In this document: positions 33,335 to 42,595 of the stretch, one piece after another
How the letters are laid out: each line of letters opens with the position of its first letter
Position numbering within the stretch: the first letter of the stretch is position 1
DNA from: Alphaproteobacteria bacterium UBA3773
GTDB lineage: Bacteria > Pseudomonadota > Alphaproteobacteria > RF32 > CAG-239
Direction of reading: 5' to 3'
Assembly (NCBI GenBank): GCA_002372275.1
Contig: DFFP01000025.1
Coordinates: forward strand, 1 to 64,000
Length of the DNA stretch: 64,000 nt
Translations under genes and position numbers: made by a program
The notes under the pieces: model-generated
What the model was told of the DNA's origin: nothing
What the model saw: only the letters and a program-made list of their open reading frames with translations
Databases searched by the model: none

Positions 33335-34744
33335 GTGTTTAAAAAATTTCATATTTTTGAAATTGACCAAAATTCGAATTTTTTATTTAAGATATTTGTG
33401 CTATCCGTTCCGTCGGCGATTGTGCTTCTTGTGTTGGCTGTCAGTAATTTTTTATCGCCGCTTTCGGCTATTTTGGCTTATGGTGCGATCATCGTTTTTA
33501 ATATGCTTCTGATTCTTCCGATTTCGATCGAATTGCAAAAACTGAAAAAATATATCAACAGCCTCGGTGAAGAAGACAATCCGGAGATTATTTTATCTGA
33601 AAAAGAAGTGAAAGAAATTGCAAATGCGGCTAAATCGTTACACCAAAATTTCAGAGCTGAAGCAGATGCCTTAAAAGCAAAGGCTGTTTCGGATACGGCG
33701 GTTTTGGACACACTTCCTGATCCGATTTTGATGATGGACAGATCAGGCAATATTTTACAAGCCAATACAGCTGCAATAACACTTCTCGGAAATGTAAAAG
33801 ATCAGAATGTTGAGAAAATTTTTAACTCTGAACGTGCATATGAGGCCATTTCAAAAATAAGAAAAGAAGAAAGCGATTCGCAAAGCATCGCTTTTTATCT
33901 TTCGGAGCCGATAAATAAAAAAATGTATGCACACATCAAAAAATTGCCGTGGTCGCCGATTAGCCGCGCGTTTGCCGTAATCTCACTTTATGATTTAACA
34001 AAAGCTATCAAACTTGAAAAAATGCAATCGGATTTTGTGGCTAACGCCAGCCACGAACTCAGAACACCGCTTGCCGTCATTGCGGGCTTTATTGAAACAC
34101 TTCAGACATCAGCCAAAGATGATGAAAATGCCAGAGAGCAATTTTTGAAGATTATGGCCGGACAAGCTTCTTTTATGTCGGATTTGATTGAAAATCTGCT
34201 CTCGCTTTCAAGAATCGAACTCTCGCAAGATGAGCCGCTGAAAGATAAAATTGATGTGGCTAAAATTGTTAAAGAAGTTTCAGATGCCTTAAAATTAAAA
34301 GCTGAAAGCCAAAATATGAAAATTGTGATTGATATGCCCCAGAAAATTTCTAAAATTACGGCAGACGGGGGACAAATTAAGCAACTTATTCAAAATCTGA
34401 CGGATAATGCTATTAAATACGGCCTCAAAAATTCTGAGGTGACAATCAGTGTGAAAGTGGCAGATAAAATTCCGGCTTCAAAAAGTATGCATATTTCAAA
34501 AGGTAAAGCCGTTGTCGTTTCAATCAACAACAAAGGCCCAAAAATAGATGCCGAAAAACTTTCAAGACTAACGGAGCGCTTTTATCGCCTGCAGGAACAT
34601 AAAGATCTCGGGATTAAAGGAACAGGTCTCGGACTTTCGATTGCTAAACAAATTGTGATGCACCACAGAGGAAATATCACCGTTTCATCAACAAGTAAAA
34701 ACGGTACGACTTTCAGTGTTTATTTGCCGTTTAACCCGAAATAA
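33335..34744 (+). CDS. PhoR-like sensor histidine kinase
   Basis: A membrane histidine kinase of about 469 residues. Two N-terminal membrane segments (VLSVPSAIVLLVLAVSNFL, ILAYGAIIVFNMLLILPI) are followed by a linker, a PAS domain (LDTLPDPILMMDRSGNILQAN), the HisKA phospho-acceptor NASHELRTPLAVIAGFIETLQ (His240) and a HATPase domain with LTDNAIKYG and GTGLGLSIAKQIV. The layout is that of PhoR. No response regulator is adjacent, so it is an orphan here. I chose the GTG at 33335 with GGAG 7 nt upstream; an ATG at 33260 would add 25 residues before the ribosome site. Confidence 0.85.
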   Translation: MFKKFHIFEIDQNSNFLFKIFVLSVPSAIVLLVLAVSNFLSPLSAILAYGAIIVFNMLLILPISIELQKLKKYINSLGEEDNPEIILSEKEVKEIANAAKSLHQNFRAEADALKAKAVSDTAVLDTLPDPILMMDRSGNILQANTAAITLLGNVKDQNVEKIFNSERAYEAISKIRKEESDSQSIAFYLSEPINKKMYAHIKKLPWSPISRAFAVISLYDLTKAIKLEKMQSDFVANASHELRTPLAVIAGFIETLQTSAKDDENAREQFLKIMAGQASFMSDLIENLLSLSRIELSQDEPLKDKIDVAKIVKEVSDALKLKAESQNMKIVIDMPQKISKITADGGQIKQLIQNLTDNAIKYGLKNSEVTISVKVADKIPASKSMHISKGKAVVVSINNKGPKIDAEKLSRLTERFYRLQEHKDLGIKGTGLGLSIAKQIVMHHRGNITVSSTSKNGTTFSVYLPFNPK

Positions 34745-35673
34745 AAGCTTTCGATAAAAGACATGATCTCAGTATGTTTTTTAAGATGTTGAAGTAAAAG
34801 CCAGCTTTTTCTGGGGGATAAAAACAGTTTCGGAAAATAAAGTCTTCTGCTCAGCAGCCTTAAAAAATACATATTAACGCCGTATATCCAATCGTTTTTT
34901 TGGAGATGAAACGTTTCGGTAAATTCTTTGAAAATTAAAGAAAATAATTTTTTATTGTAGCGCCAGACGCTGTGTTGCAAAATAAGAGATAAGGCAAATT
35001 GTGCTAAATCTTCAATGGTATACCCAAGGCGCATCATTTCAAAATCAAGCATGATTAAATGGCCATTTTTTAAGATAAAATTATCGGGTTTTGTGTCGGC
35101 ATGAATGATGACAGGGGTTGAGGAAAGAGTTGGCGTTTGCGAATAAATTTCTTCGACATAAAACGATATTTTCGGTTCAATAAAGCGAAAAAATGAGTGT
35201 TTTTGTTGTTTTAATTTTTGTATGTTTTGAGAAATTTCGGATACTAAATCACTCGGTTTGATGATGGGTTTTAAAAATGAAGCCTGCGCCGGGGGACAAG
35301 AGGCTAAAATTTGTTCGCTTTTTTCAAAAGAAGACAGAATCGGAAATGAAAGATTTGAAAGCGATAAACGGTGTCCTTCAATGAAATTTGCAAGTAATAA
35401 AATATGGTCTTGACAGATATAAAATTGATTATTGATAAAATGAGGTGTGTAAGAAAAATTAATTTCTTGTAAAAAGCGATCAATCAAAAGAAGTTGTTCG
35501 GCACGATTTGTTGAGATATCTGAAAGAGGAAAAACTTTTAAAAGATAAGAACCTTTTGGAGTGTCAAGACGATAATTTTTTGAAGTTCCGCCACGATGAA
35601 GCGGGCGAATTTTTTCAATTAAGAAATGTAAAATTTCGGTTTCGATATATTGTACGATTGAGGGTTTCAGCAT
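34720..35673 (-). CDS. Kinase-fold phosphotransferase (APH family)
   Basis: A 317-residue protein of the aminoglycoside-phosphotransferase/choline-kinase superfamily. YLLKVFPL near residue 43 carries the ATP-binding Lys, VIIHADTKPDNFIL is the catalytic loop (H-x-D...N), and LIMLDFEMMRLG the metal-binding D-F-E. Substrate unknown; sugar, choline or aminoglycoside kinases share this fold. HADTKPDN rather than HGDLHPGN suggests a metabolic kinase rather than a resistance enzyme, but that is a guess. It overlaps the 3' end of the convergent kinase gene by 25 bp and follows the DsbD-like gene by 44 bp. Confidence 0.75.
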   Translation of the reverse strand: MLKPSIVQYIETEILHFLIEKIRPLHRGGTSKNYRLDTPKGSYLLKVFPLSDISTNRAEQLLLIDRFLQEINFSYTPHFINNQFYICQDHILLLANFIEGHRLSLSNLSFPILSSFEKSEQILASCPPAQASFLKPIIKPSDLVSEISQNIQKLKQQKHSFFRFIEPKISFYVEEIYSQTPTLSSTPVIIHADTKPDNFILKNGHLIMLDFEMMRLGYTIEDLAQFALSLILQHSVWRYNKKLFSLIFKEFTETFHLQKNDWIYGVNMYFLRLLSRRLYFPKLFLSPRKSWLLLQHLKKHTEIMSFIESFYFGLNGK

Positions 35674-35717
35674 GGTTTTTTTTATATCACTTTTGAATGG
35701 ATTGTAAAATGAAAAGT

Positions 35718-37487
35718 TTAATTTGTTTCAAGCATTGTTTTTTTAAGAATATCAGACGTTAAAATTTGAGGCAGAATTGTATATTGTTCTTTTGTGGCTC
35801 CTTTGGGGTAAAAAACATATAAGGGGACACTGCTGCGAGAATAAAATTTAAGAGCTTCATATATTGAAGAATCTTTATTGGTCCAGTCGGCTTTGAAAAG
35901 CTTGATGTTTTGATTTTTAGAAAGCTGGCGAAATGATTGCGTGTCTAAAGTTGTTTTTTCATTAAACAAGCACGTTAAGCACCATTTGGCCGTAAAATCA
36001 ATGAAGACGGCATCGCCTCGATTTAAGGATTCTTCAAGTTTTTGGATTGAAAAAGGTTCAAAAGAGTCTGTTTTTGATGAATTTGAAAGCTCATGAAAAA
36101 GAACCCATCCGAGCCATATAACCGTCAGCAAAATCGGCACAGATAAAATGTATTTGAGGCGTTCCATCCACTTGCCGGGGGCAGGGAGGATCTTTTTTAA
36201 GAAACCGGGAAACAATTCAAGAAGTGTGAAAGGAAGCGCATAGCCGAACCCTAAGCTTAAAAAAATCGGAAAATAAACAGACGGTTTTTCAAATAAAGCA
36301 TAGCCGATGGCGGCGCCCATAAAAGGACCGGTGCAGGGGGTGGCTATCAGGACGGCAAAAAATCCGGCTAAAAATGAGTTGAGAGATGAAGCTTTTGTGA
36401 AAAAATTGATAAAAGGCATTTCAATTTTTAAAATGTTCCATAAATAAAGCAAAATAAGGATGAATAAAACGAGGATGAGAGCAACAAATAAGGGGGATTG
36501 AAGCTGAAATCCCCATCCTAAATAAGCGCCGCTCTTTTTAAATAAATATAGTACAAAACAAATCGATAAAAAGGAAAGTAACACCCCACACATATATAAA
36601 GCGCCGTTTTGAAAACGTTTGGAAAAAGAAGTGTCCGAAGAGGCTAAAAACAGGGCTTTGAGGCTTAAGACAGGAAAAACGCACGGCATTAAATTTAAGA
36701 TCATACCCCCGATGAAAGCAAGCAAAAGAAGCCACAGAAAATGAGGCGTTTGTTGTATAACGGGGGCGATATAAACCTGATTTTGTGTGCGTATGATGAC
36801 CTCATCCGGCAAAACGGGGTTGATTAAATCCTCAATAATGACTTTGCTCTTTTTGCCTTTTTTGATTATTTTTTGTTTGGAATCCGTCGGGATAATATCG
36901 GGGCTGGCAGAAATGAGAGATAAAATATCATCATCAAGTGTTATATCTAAGAATAAGTGACCGTTTTTGAGGGTTGCTTCAATAGGTTTTTCGAGTTTTT
37001 TCGGAAAAGTTTTTTCAGCTTTTTTTTGCGTTTTTTCAAACAAAGGAGATGTTTCTTTTAAGATATCAATTTGAAGTTCTTCGGGAATACACTCGTCTTT
37101 GCAGGCAGTCCAAGAAAGAAAAAGAGACGGGGTTTTAGTTAGCTCAGAAAGATGAAATAAATAATACGCTTCGTTTGAATAACCGTATTGTGTTAAAATT
37201 TCTTCGTATAAAAATTCTTCAGGCACAGATGAGGCAACAAAAAAAGCTTTGGCATTTTGAAAATTAAATTGCGTCGGCACACCGGCATCTCCGGGGTTTT
37301 GCCACGAAATATGCCAACCGTTTTTTAAAGAAAATTTGAAGAGAATGTCAAGTGTTTCGTTTGTGTTTATTTTAGAAAAAGATTCGATTTTAAGTTTGTT
37401 GTTTTCAAAAGTAAAAGCATTTGCTTTTGAAATAAACAACAAGCAAATCATGAAAAAAAAATATATGCCGTATCTTATACTTTTCAC
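35718..37487 (-). CDS. DsbD-like thiol:disulfide transporter
   Basis: An inner-membrane protein moving reducing equivalents from cytosolic thioredoxin to the periplasm. Layout in 589 residues: signal peptide; N-terminal periplasmic DsbD-alpha-like domain with Cys in SWTACKDECIP; eight membrane segments with the two redox cysteines in LMPCVFPVLSLKAL and ATPCTGPFMGAAIGY; a C-terminal thioredoxin-like domain with FTAKWCLTC. All three cysteine pairs of the relay are visible. The first domain resembles ScsB-type proteins more than E. coli DsbD. A trxA able to feed it lies 14 kb away in this window. Confidence 0.88.
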   Translation of the reverse strand: MKSIRYGIYFFFMICLLFISKANAFTFENNKLKIESFSKINTNETLDILFKFSLKNGWHISWQNPGDAGVPTQFNFQNAKAFFVASSVPEEFLYEEILTQYGYSNEAYYLFHLSELTKTPSLFLSWTACKDECIPEELQIDILKETSPLFEKTQKKAEKTFPKKLEKPIEATLKNGHLFLDITLDDDILSLISASPDIIPTDSKQKIIKKGKKSKVIIEDLINPVLPDEVIIRTQNQVYIAPVIQQTPHFLWLLLLAFIGGMILNLMPCVFPVLSLKALFLASSDTSFSKRFQNGALYMCGVLLSFLSICFVLYLFKKSGAYLGWGFQLQSPLFVALILVLFILILLYLWNILKIEMPFINFFTKASSLNSFLAGFFAVLIATPCTGPFMGAAIGYALFEKPSVYFPIFLSLGFGYALPFTLLELFPGFLKKILPAPGKWMERLKYILSVPILLTVIWLGWVLFHELSNSSKTDSFEPFSIQKLEESLNRGDAVFIDFTAKWCLTCLFNEKTTLDTQSFRQLSKNQNIKLFKADWTNKDSSIYEALKFYSRSSVPLYVFYPKGATKEQYTILPQILTSDILKKTMLETN

Positions 37488-37555
37488 TTTTTAACCTTCT
37501 TTTGGAAATATAGTCATTGATTTACTAAAAAGTGATAAAGATTTTTTTAAAAAAG

Positions 37556-38287
37556 TTATTTTTTCAATGTTCGGGCGATGGTTAAGGTGTCAACGCTTTG
37601 GGCGCCTGCTTTTAAGAGTGTTTTGGCGCACTCATTTAAGGTGCTGCCCGTTGTCATCACATCATCGATTAAAAGAATGCGTTTCCCTTTGATTTGATTG
37701 GGATTTTTCACGGCATAGGCATTTTTGATGTTTGTTAATCGAAGGTTTTCACTTAAAGCCGCTTGAGGCTTTGTGTGGCGGATTTTAATTAAGGTGTGCG
37801 GTAAAACTTCAACATTAATCAGTTTTGAAAGGTCATAAGCTAAAAGAGCGGACTGATTATATTTTCTTTTTAATATTCTTTGAAAAGAAAGCGGCACCGG
37901 CACCATCACATCTACGCCTTTTTCGAAAATATCGGCTCCGGCTACTTTGAGCCACTTGGCAAAGAGTTTGGAAAGAAAAATTTTATCATTAAACTTAAAA
38001 TCAAGTAATGTTTTTTTGGAAAAATCATCATAAACAATACAGCTTCGATGAAGCCGCGTGATGGGCTTTTTTGAAAGGCAATCGGGGCAAATCAAATGAG
38101 AAGAGGAGGCTAGCTCTGTTCCTGTTTCAAAAGGTGTGCCGCAAATTTGACAATATGGCGCACTGATAAAATGAAGCTTTGAAAAACATTCGGTGCAAAT
38201 GCTGTGTTCGCTTTCGATAATTTTGCCGCAATAAGCACAACGATTCGGTAAAATCAGATTCAGAAGTGTTTTAAGTATTAAAATCAT
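37556..38287 (-). CDS. comF: ComF-family phosphoribosyltransferase-like protein
   Basis: A 243-residue ComF/GntX family protein. The N-terminal double zinc ribbon (CAYCGKIIESEHSICTEC, CQICGT...CPDC) precedes a type I phosphoribosyltransferase domain with the PRPP loop RILLIDDVMTTGSTLNEC. In transformable bacteria ComF helps bring single-stranded DNA into the cytosol; in others its role is unclear. It overlaps sucD by 4 bp (ATGA) as the last gene of the suf-suc run on this strand. Confidence 0.88.
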   Translation of the reverse strand: MILILKTLLNLILPNRCAYCGKIIESEHSICTECFSKLHFISAPYCQICGTPFETGTELASSSHLICPDCLSKKPITRLHRSCIVYDDFSKKTLLDFKFNDKIFLSKLFAKWLKVAGADIFEKGVDVMVPVPLSFQRILKRKYNQSALLAYDLSKLINVEVLPHTLIKIRHTKPQAALSENLRLTNIKNAYAVKNPNQIKGKRILLIDDVMTTGSTLNECAKTLLKAGAQSVDTLTIARTLKK

Positions 38288-39147
38288 ATCAAATTTTTTA
38301 AGGCAAGGTGTAAATCATCGATGTTGTCAATCACGGTTGCACCGGCATTTTTAAAAAGTTGTTTTTTATCTTGGGCCGTGACTTTGCCGTGTGTCAAGAT
38401 ATCGCTTGCATATCCCATATCGTTTTCTTCTTCAAAGCCCGTAATATAAACAATCAGCGGTTTTTTATTTTTCGCTTTTTGATAAAACTCGGCAGCTTCT
38501 TGTTCGTATGTGGCGCCGGTTGTGCCGATTAAAACAACGGCTTTGGTTTGCTCGTCACTGAAAAATAAATCAAGCAAAGGATTAAACGAGGTGCCTGCAA
38601 TCATATCGTCGCCGATGCCGATGACGGTGCTTTGCCCAAGTCCTGCACGATTTGTTTCTAAAATAGCTTCATAGGCAAGTGTGGATGAGCGCGAAATAAT
38701 ACCGATGGAGCCTTGTTGGCATATTCCTTCGGGAAATACACCTAAACAGGCCTCATTCGGGGTAATGATTCCGGGTGTGTTCGGGCCGATAAAAACAGCA
38801 CCGCATTTTTTGATTTTTTGATGAATCTCTAAAATATCTAAAATCGGTACACCGTACGCAATGGAGACAATCAGTTTGATCCCCTCGTTTAAGGCTTCGA
38901 AAACAGCCGACTTAACACTGCCCGCCGGCACAAATAAAAGACTGGCGTTCGGGTGTGTCTTTTGAGCTGCCTCATGAACGGAAGAAAAAACAGGGACACC
39001 GAGATAAGATTTATCGCGTGCATTGGGCGAAACGCCTGCCACAACATTTGTGCCCATGGAAATGACGCGTCTGGTGTGAAAAGAAGATTGAAGCCCCGTG
39101 ATGCCCTGAATGAGAACGCGTGTGTTTTTATCTGCTAAAATAGACAT
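38284..39147 (-). CDS. sucD: Succinyl-CoA synthetase alpha-subunit homologue with altered active site
   Basis: 287 residues, colinear with SucD throughout: CoA-binding Rossmann segment (VLIQGITGLQSSFHTRR), GPNTPGIITP, GIISRSSTLAYE and GIGDDMIAGTSF. The phospho-histidine loop, normally MGHAGA, reads DMGYASDIL, putting Tyr246 where the catalytic His belongs (codon TAT at 38412-38410). His253 is nearby but off-register. SRSGTLTYE is also altered to SRSSTLAYE. The enzyme may be inactive, have changed specificity, or be a paralogue of a normal SucCD elsewhere. It is paired with an intact-looking but divergent sucC. Confidence 0.82.
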   Translation of the reverse strand: MSILADKNTRVLIQGITGLQSSFHTRRVISMGTNVVAGVSPNARDKSYLGVPVFSSVHEAAQKTHPNASLLFVPAGSVKSAVFEALNEGIKLIVSIAYGVPILDILEIHQKIKKCGAVFIGPNTPGIITPNEACLGVFPEGICQQGSIGIISRSSTLAYEAILETNRAGLGQSTVIGIGDDMIAGTSFNPLLDLFFSDEQTKAVVLIGTTGATYEQEAAEFYQKAKNKKPLIVYITGFEEENDMGYASDILTHGKVTAQDKKQLFKNAGATVIDNIDDLHLALKNLI

Positions 39148-40350
39148 TCAGTTGTTCTCCTTCATGGCTTTTATCAATTTATCGGCGGCGTCTTGAAGGC
39201 TGTCGGATGTGAGAAAATCAAAGTTGTTTTCTTGCAAAATTTCTTGAGCCATTTGTTTGTTTGTGCCTTCAAAGCGCGCAACAAGAGGCATGTTAAAACC
39301 GATTTCTTTAGAGGCGGCAATAATGCCGTCGGCAACCAAATTACACCTTAAAAATCCGCCCAAGATGTTAATTAAAATGCCTTCAACCATCGGATTTGTC
39401 ATTAAAATTTTGAGGCTTTGTGCAATTTTATCTTCGTCAACACCGCCTTTGATATCTAAATAACAGGCTGTTTGATAACCGAGTTTTTCAAGATAATCAC
39501 GCGCAGCTAAAGCAGGTCCGTCGCCGTTGACAATAAGCCCGATTGAGCCCGTATTAAATGTGTGATATTTAAAACCGCACCTGTTGGCACGCAAAACGTT
39601 TTCATCGACTTCATAGTCATCGTGCATCAAGACAACATCGGGGTGCCTGAAAAGGGCATTGTTATCAAAGGATATTTTGGCATCAAGCGCGATAAATTCA
39701 TCGTTTTTGGTGATGCCGACCGGATTGATTTCAAGCATGGTGGCGTCTAAATTTAAGAAGGCTCTATAAAGGTTTTGAATCAATGTCGTGAGATTATTGT
39801 GGTATTTTTCACTCAAATTCAAAAATTTTAAAATTTGTAGTGTATCTTTTTTTTGTACGCGGTGGTTGAGATGAAAGTGAATGCGTAAAATGGATTTTGG
39901 ATCGTTTTTGGCCAACTCGACAATATTATCTGTGGCCCTTGAGACCAAAAGAGTAATACAGGCTTTTATGCGATTGATGACAAAACTTAAATAAAAGGTT
40001 CGTTTCGCCACGCAAAACTCTTCGATATAGATTTTACTGACAAGTTTACCCTCTTTTCCGGTTTGGGGAGTCACAAGAGTATTGCCAATCATTTTTTCAG
40101 CAAAAAGGGGAATATCATTGAGTTTTTGAACAATACAAATGCCTGAAAGATTTTTGGTGTTATCTGATGTGAAATGTCCCGCTTTGCGCGCGCCGGACTG
40201 AATTTGAGCCTTTAAAACAAAAGGACCTGTTTTTGAAATTTTTTGCGCACGGCTTAAAGCCTCGCTCGGAGTATAGGCAATGGCGCCGTTTGGTATTTTG
40301 ATTTTATATTTTTTTAAAAGTTTTTTAGCCTGATATTCGTGAATGTTCAT
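39148..40350 (-). CDS. sucC: Succinyl-CoA synthetase beta-subunit homologue
   Basis: 400 residues with the SucC order: N-terminal ATP-grasp (MNIHEYQAKKLLKKYKI, KAQIQSGARKAGHF in place of the usual AQIHAGGRGKGGGV), the metal and nucleotide loop LEINPVGI, and the C-terminal CoA-ligase part (IVNGDGPALAARDYLEKLGY, ILINILGGFLRCNLVADGII). Overall it is noticeably diverged from typical SucC. It overlaps sufE by 4 bp and is followed directly by sucD. Given the altered SucD, the pair may use another acid or no longer catalyse ADP/GTP-linked CoA ligation. Confidence 0.85.
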   Translation of the reverse strand: MNIHEYQAKKLLKKYKIKIPNGAIAYTPSEALSRAQKISKTGPFVLKAQIQSGARKAGHFTSDNTKNLSGICIVQKLNDIPLFAEKMIGNTLVTPQTGKEGKLVSKIYIEEFCVAKRTFYLSFVINRIKACITLLVSRATDNIVELAKNDPKSILRIHFHLNHRVQKKDTLQILKFLNLSEKYHNNLTTLIQNLYRAFLNLDATMLEINPVGITKNDEFIALDAKISFDNNALFRHPDVVLMHDDYEVDENVLRANRCGFKYHTFNTGSIGLIVNGDGPALAARDYLEKLGYQTACYLDIKGGVDEDKIAQSLKILMTNPMVEGILINILGGFLRCNLVADGIIAASKEIGFNMPLVARFEGTNKQMAQEILQENNFDFLTSDSLQDAADKLIKAMKENN

Positions 40351-40766
40351 TGTTGTTGTGCTTCTGCTTTTATAGCGTATAAACGGATTTTTTCCACCAT
40401 GGAAAGCATTCCGTTTCTGCGAGAAGAACTTAAATGTCCTTCCAAGCCCAGTGTAGCAAAAATTTTTTCAACTTCAATGTTTTTTATTTCATGAATGCTT
40501 TTTCCGTTATAAATGGCTTTTAAAACATAAATAATACCGCGAACCATCATGGCATCACTGGTGGCCTTAAAATAGAATTTGCCGTCTTTGATTTCGGGCA
40601 CCAGCCACACTTGTGACTGACAACCCGTAACCTTAAATTCATCTGTTTGAAAACAGGTATCCAAAGGTTCTAATTTTTCACCCAAATCAAGCAGGTATTG
40701 ATATTTATCTTCCCATGATTCAAGAAAAGAAAAATTATCTGACAGTGTTTCAATATTTTCCATCAT
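40347..40766 (-). CDS. sufE: SufE cysteine-desulfuration protein
   Basis: A 139-residue SufE, which accepts sulfur from SufS during iron-sulphur cluster assembly. The active-site loop VTGCQSQVWL carries the acceptor Cys, preceded by the family segment WEDKYQYLLDLGEKLEPL and followed by KIFATLGLEGHLSSSRRNGM. It belongs to the sufS-sufT-sufE run and overlaps sucC by 4 bp. Two ATG codons stand in tandem at the start; AAGGATG overlaps them and the choice is uncertain by one residue. Confidence 0.93.
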   Translation of the reverse strand: MMENIETLSDNFSFLESWEDKYQYLLDLGEKLEPLDTCFQTDEFKVTGCQSQVWLVPEIKDGKFYFKATSDAMMVRGIIYVLKAIYNGKSIHEIKNIEVEKIFATLGLEGHLSSSRRNGMLSMVEKIRLYAIKAEAQQQ

Positions 40767-40777
40767 CCTTATCCTTA

Positions 40778-41179
40778 TTAAAATATATCTATCATGGCGC
40801 GGCCTTCTTCGGTCATGCGGTCAATGGTCCATAAAGGTTCCCAAACGATTTGAACGGTTACTTTGCCCGCACCCTCAAGCGCAGCCACGGCTTCAGCCAC
40901 TTGTTGCGGTAAAATACCGGCAACGGGACAACCCGGCGCTGTTAAGGTCATGTTGATGTGGACATCGCCATTATCTATAAGGTCAATATCATAAATGAGC
41001 CCCATGTCATAGACATTGACCGGAATTTCGGGATCAAAAACACCGCGAATCGCTTCAATTATTTCTTCTTTTGTGGCTCTCGGGGCGCCTTTTTCAAGCG
41101 CATTTCCGACCGTGACGCGATAATCTGTAGTTTCTGTCATCGCTTCTAAAAGCTGTTCTTCGTTTTGATTTTCTTCCAT
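40778..41179 (-). CDS. sufT: SufT-like Fe-S assembly protein (DUF59/MIP18 family)
   Basis: A 133-residue protein of the DUF59 family that aids iron-sulphur cluster maturation. The domain runs from about residue 34 (EEIIEAIRGVFDPEIPVNVYDMGLIYDI) with the conserved DPE and TAPGCPVAGILP, the latter holding the reactive Cys, and ends VVWEPLW-like (IVWEPLWTIDRM). I use the ATG at 41179 with AAAGGA upstream; a further 10-residue extension has no ribosome site. It lies 11 bp before sufE. Confidence 0.9.
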   Translation of the reverse strand: MEENQNEEQLLEAMTETTDYRVTVGNALEKGAPRATKEEIIEAIRGVFDPEIPVNVYDMGLIYDIDLIDNGDVHINMTLTAPGCPVAGILPQQVAEAVAALEGAGKVTVQIVWEPLWTIDRMTEEGRAMIDIF

Positions 41180-41226
41180 GTTTTTTCCTTTGTGCCTTTT
41201 ATATCCCAAACAAGTCAGATGTCAAA

Positions 41227-42441
41227 TTAAAAGAAACGATCTGCTTTTAAAAGAGCCTTAAAAAATAAGTCAATGTCTTCTTTTAAGGTGTACATCCCAA
41301 AAGATGCACGAGCAATGGAAGAATAACCCATGCGGTGAACAAGCGGTTCGGCGCAGTGATGTCCGACGCGAATGGCCACATTTTCGTGCGACAATATAAA
41401 TGATAAATCTTGAGGGTGAATGCCTTTATAATCAAAGGATATAACACCGCCTTTGTTTTTTGCCGTTCCGATGATTTTAAAATGCGGTAGCTCGTTTGCT
41501 TTTTGGTTAAAATAAGTTAAAAGCTCTTTTTCATATGAAGAAATGTTTTCCATCCCGATTTTAGAAAGATATGATACAGCTTCGCCTAAACCGATAGCCT
41601 CGACAATGGCCGGTGTGCCGGCCTCAAAACGAGCCGGTGGCAAGGCGTAAGTTGTTTTTTCATATGTGACTGTATCAACCATATCGCCACCTGTTTGATA
41701 AGGGGGCATATCTTTTGAAATTTCGGATTTAATGTATAAAACACCGATTCCGGTCGGTCCGTATAGTTTGTGGCCGGAAAAAGCCAAAAAATCACAATCA
41801 AGGTCTTGAACATCCGTTTTTTGATGGACAACTCCCTGACAGGCATCAACCAAAACTTTGGCGCCGACTTGATGAGCTTTTTGTATGATTTGACGAATGG
41901 GAAAAATGGTGCCCAAAACGTTTGACATGGCGGTAACGGCAACCAATTTGACATTGTCTTTTAATGATTTTTCAAATTCTTCTTGTAAAAAATTCCCTGT
42001 ATCTGAAATTTTGAAAACCTTGAGTTTTGCACCCGTTTTTTGAGCGACAATCTGCCAAGGAGTGAGGTTGGCATGATGCTCGGCTTCGGAAACTAAAATA
42101 ACGTCGTCTTTTTGAAGATTTTCAAGACCCCATGTGTTTGCGACCAAATTAATCGATTCGGTGGCATTGCGGGTAAAAATAATTTCATGAGAAGATGAAG
42201 CACTGATGAAATTTTGAATGCGTTCTCTCGCGTTTTCATAAAGCGTTGTGATTTCATCTGCCAGAAGATATTCGCTTCGATGAACGTTAGCATAAGAATT
42301 TTGATAAACGTCTGTCATTTTATCAAGAACGCACTGCGGTTTTTGAGCAGATGCCGCGCTATCGAGATAAACAATAGGTTTTCCGTTTTCTATTCTTTTA
42401 AAAATCGGAAAATCTGCGCGAATTTGATCAATGTTATACAT
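41227..42441 (-). CDS. sufS: Cysteine desulfurase SufS
   Basis: A PLP-dependent enzyme that removes sulfur from cysteine and passes it to SufE. Visible motifs are YLDSAASAQKP near residue 23, SEAEHHANLTPW (PLP-stacking His), DACQGVVH, FSGHKLYGPTG with the PLP Lys, and VRVGHHCAEPL with the active-site Cys (GHHCA). The start at ATG 42441 (GGAG upstream) gives 404 residues. It is the first gene of the minus-strand run sufS-sufT-sufE-sucC-sucD-comF. sufB, sufC and sufD are not in the window. Confidence 0.95.
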   Translation of the reverse strand: MYNIDQIRADFPIFKRIENGKPIVYLDSAASAQKPQCVLDKMTDVYQNSYANVHRSEYLLADEITTLYENARERIQNFISASSSHEIIFTRNATESINLVANTWGLENLQKDDVILVSEAEHHANLTPWQIVAQKTGAKLKVFKISDTGNFLQEEFEKSLKDNVKLVAVTAMSNVLGTIFPIRQIIQKAHQVGAKVLVDACQGVVHQKTDVQDLDCDFLAFSGHKLYGPTGIGVLYIKSEISKDMPPYQTGGDMVDTVTYEKTTYALPPARFEAGTPAIVEAIGLGEAVSYLSKIGMENISSYEKELLTYFNQKANELPHFKIIGTAKNKGGVISFDYKGIHPQDLSFILSHENVAIRVGHHCAEPLVHRMGYSSIARASFGMYTLKEDIDLFFKALLKADRFF

Positions 42442-42540
42442 AACTAAAACTCCGTTTTCGGGGTAATTTAGCAAAAAATAAAAAAAATTCAATATCTATA
42501 TATATCCTTGGATATAAAACAAATGTGAATCGTTATGTTA

Positions 42541-42569
42541 TTGATTTTTTTAGTAAAATATGTTATAGT
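42541..42569 (+). promoter_or_regulatory. Promoter of the tail-bearing gene at 42596
   Basis: TTGATT (42541-42546), 17-bp spacer, TATAGT (42564-42569). It ends 26 bp before the start codon, leaving no room for the structured RNA found before the other three tail-bearing genes. Confidence 0.6.
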
Positions 42570-42595
42570 TTTTTAAAATAATGGGAGATAGGGTC

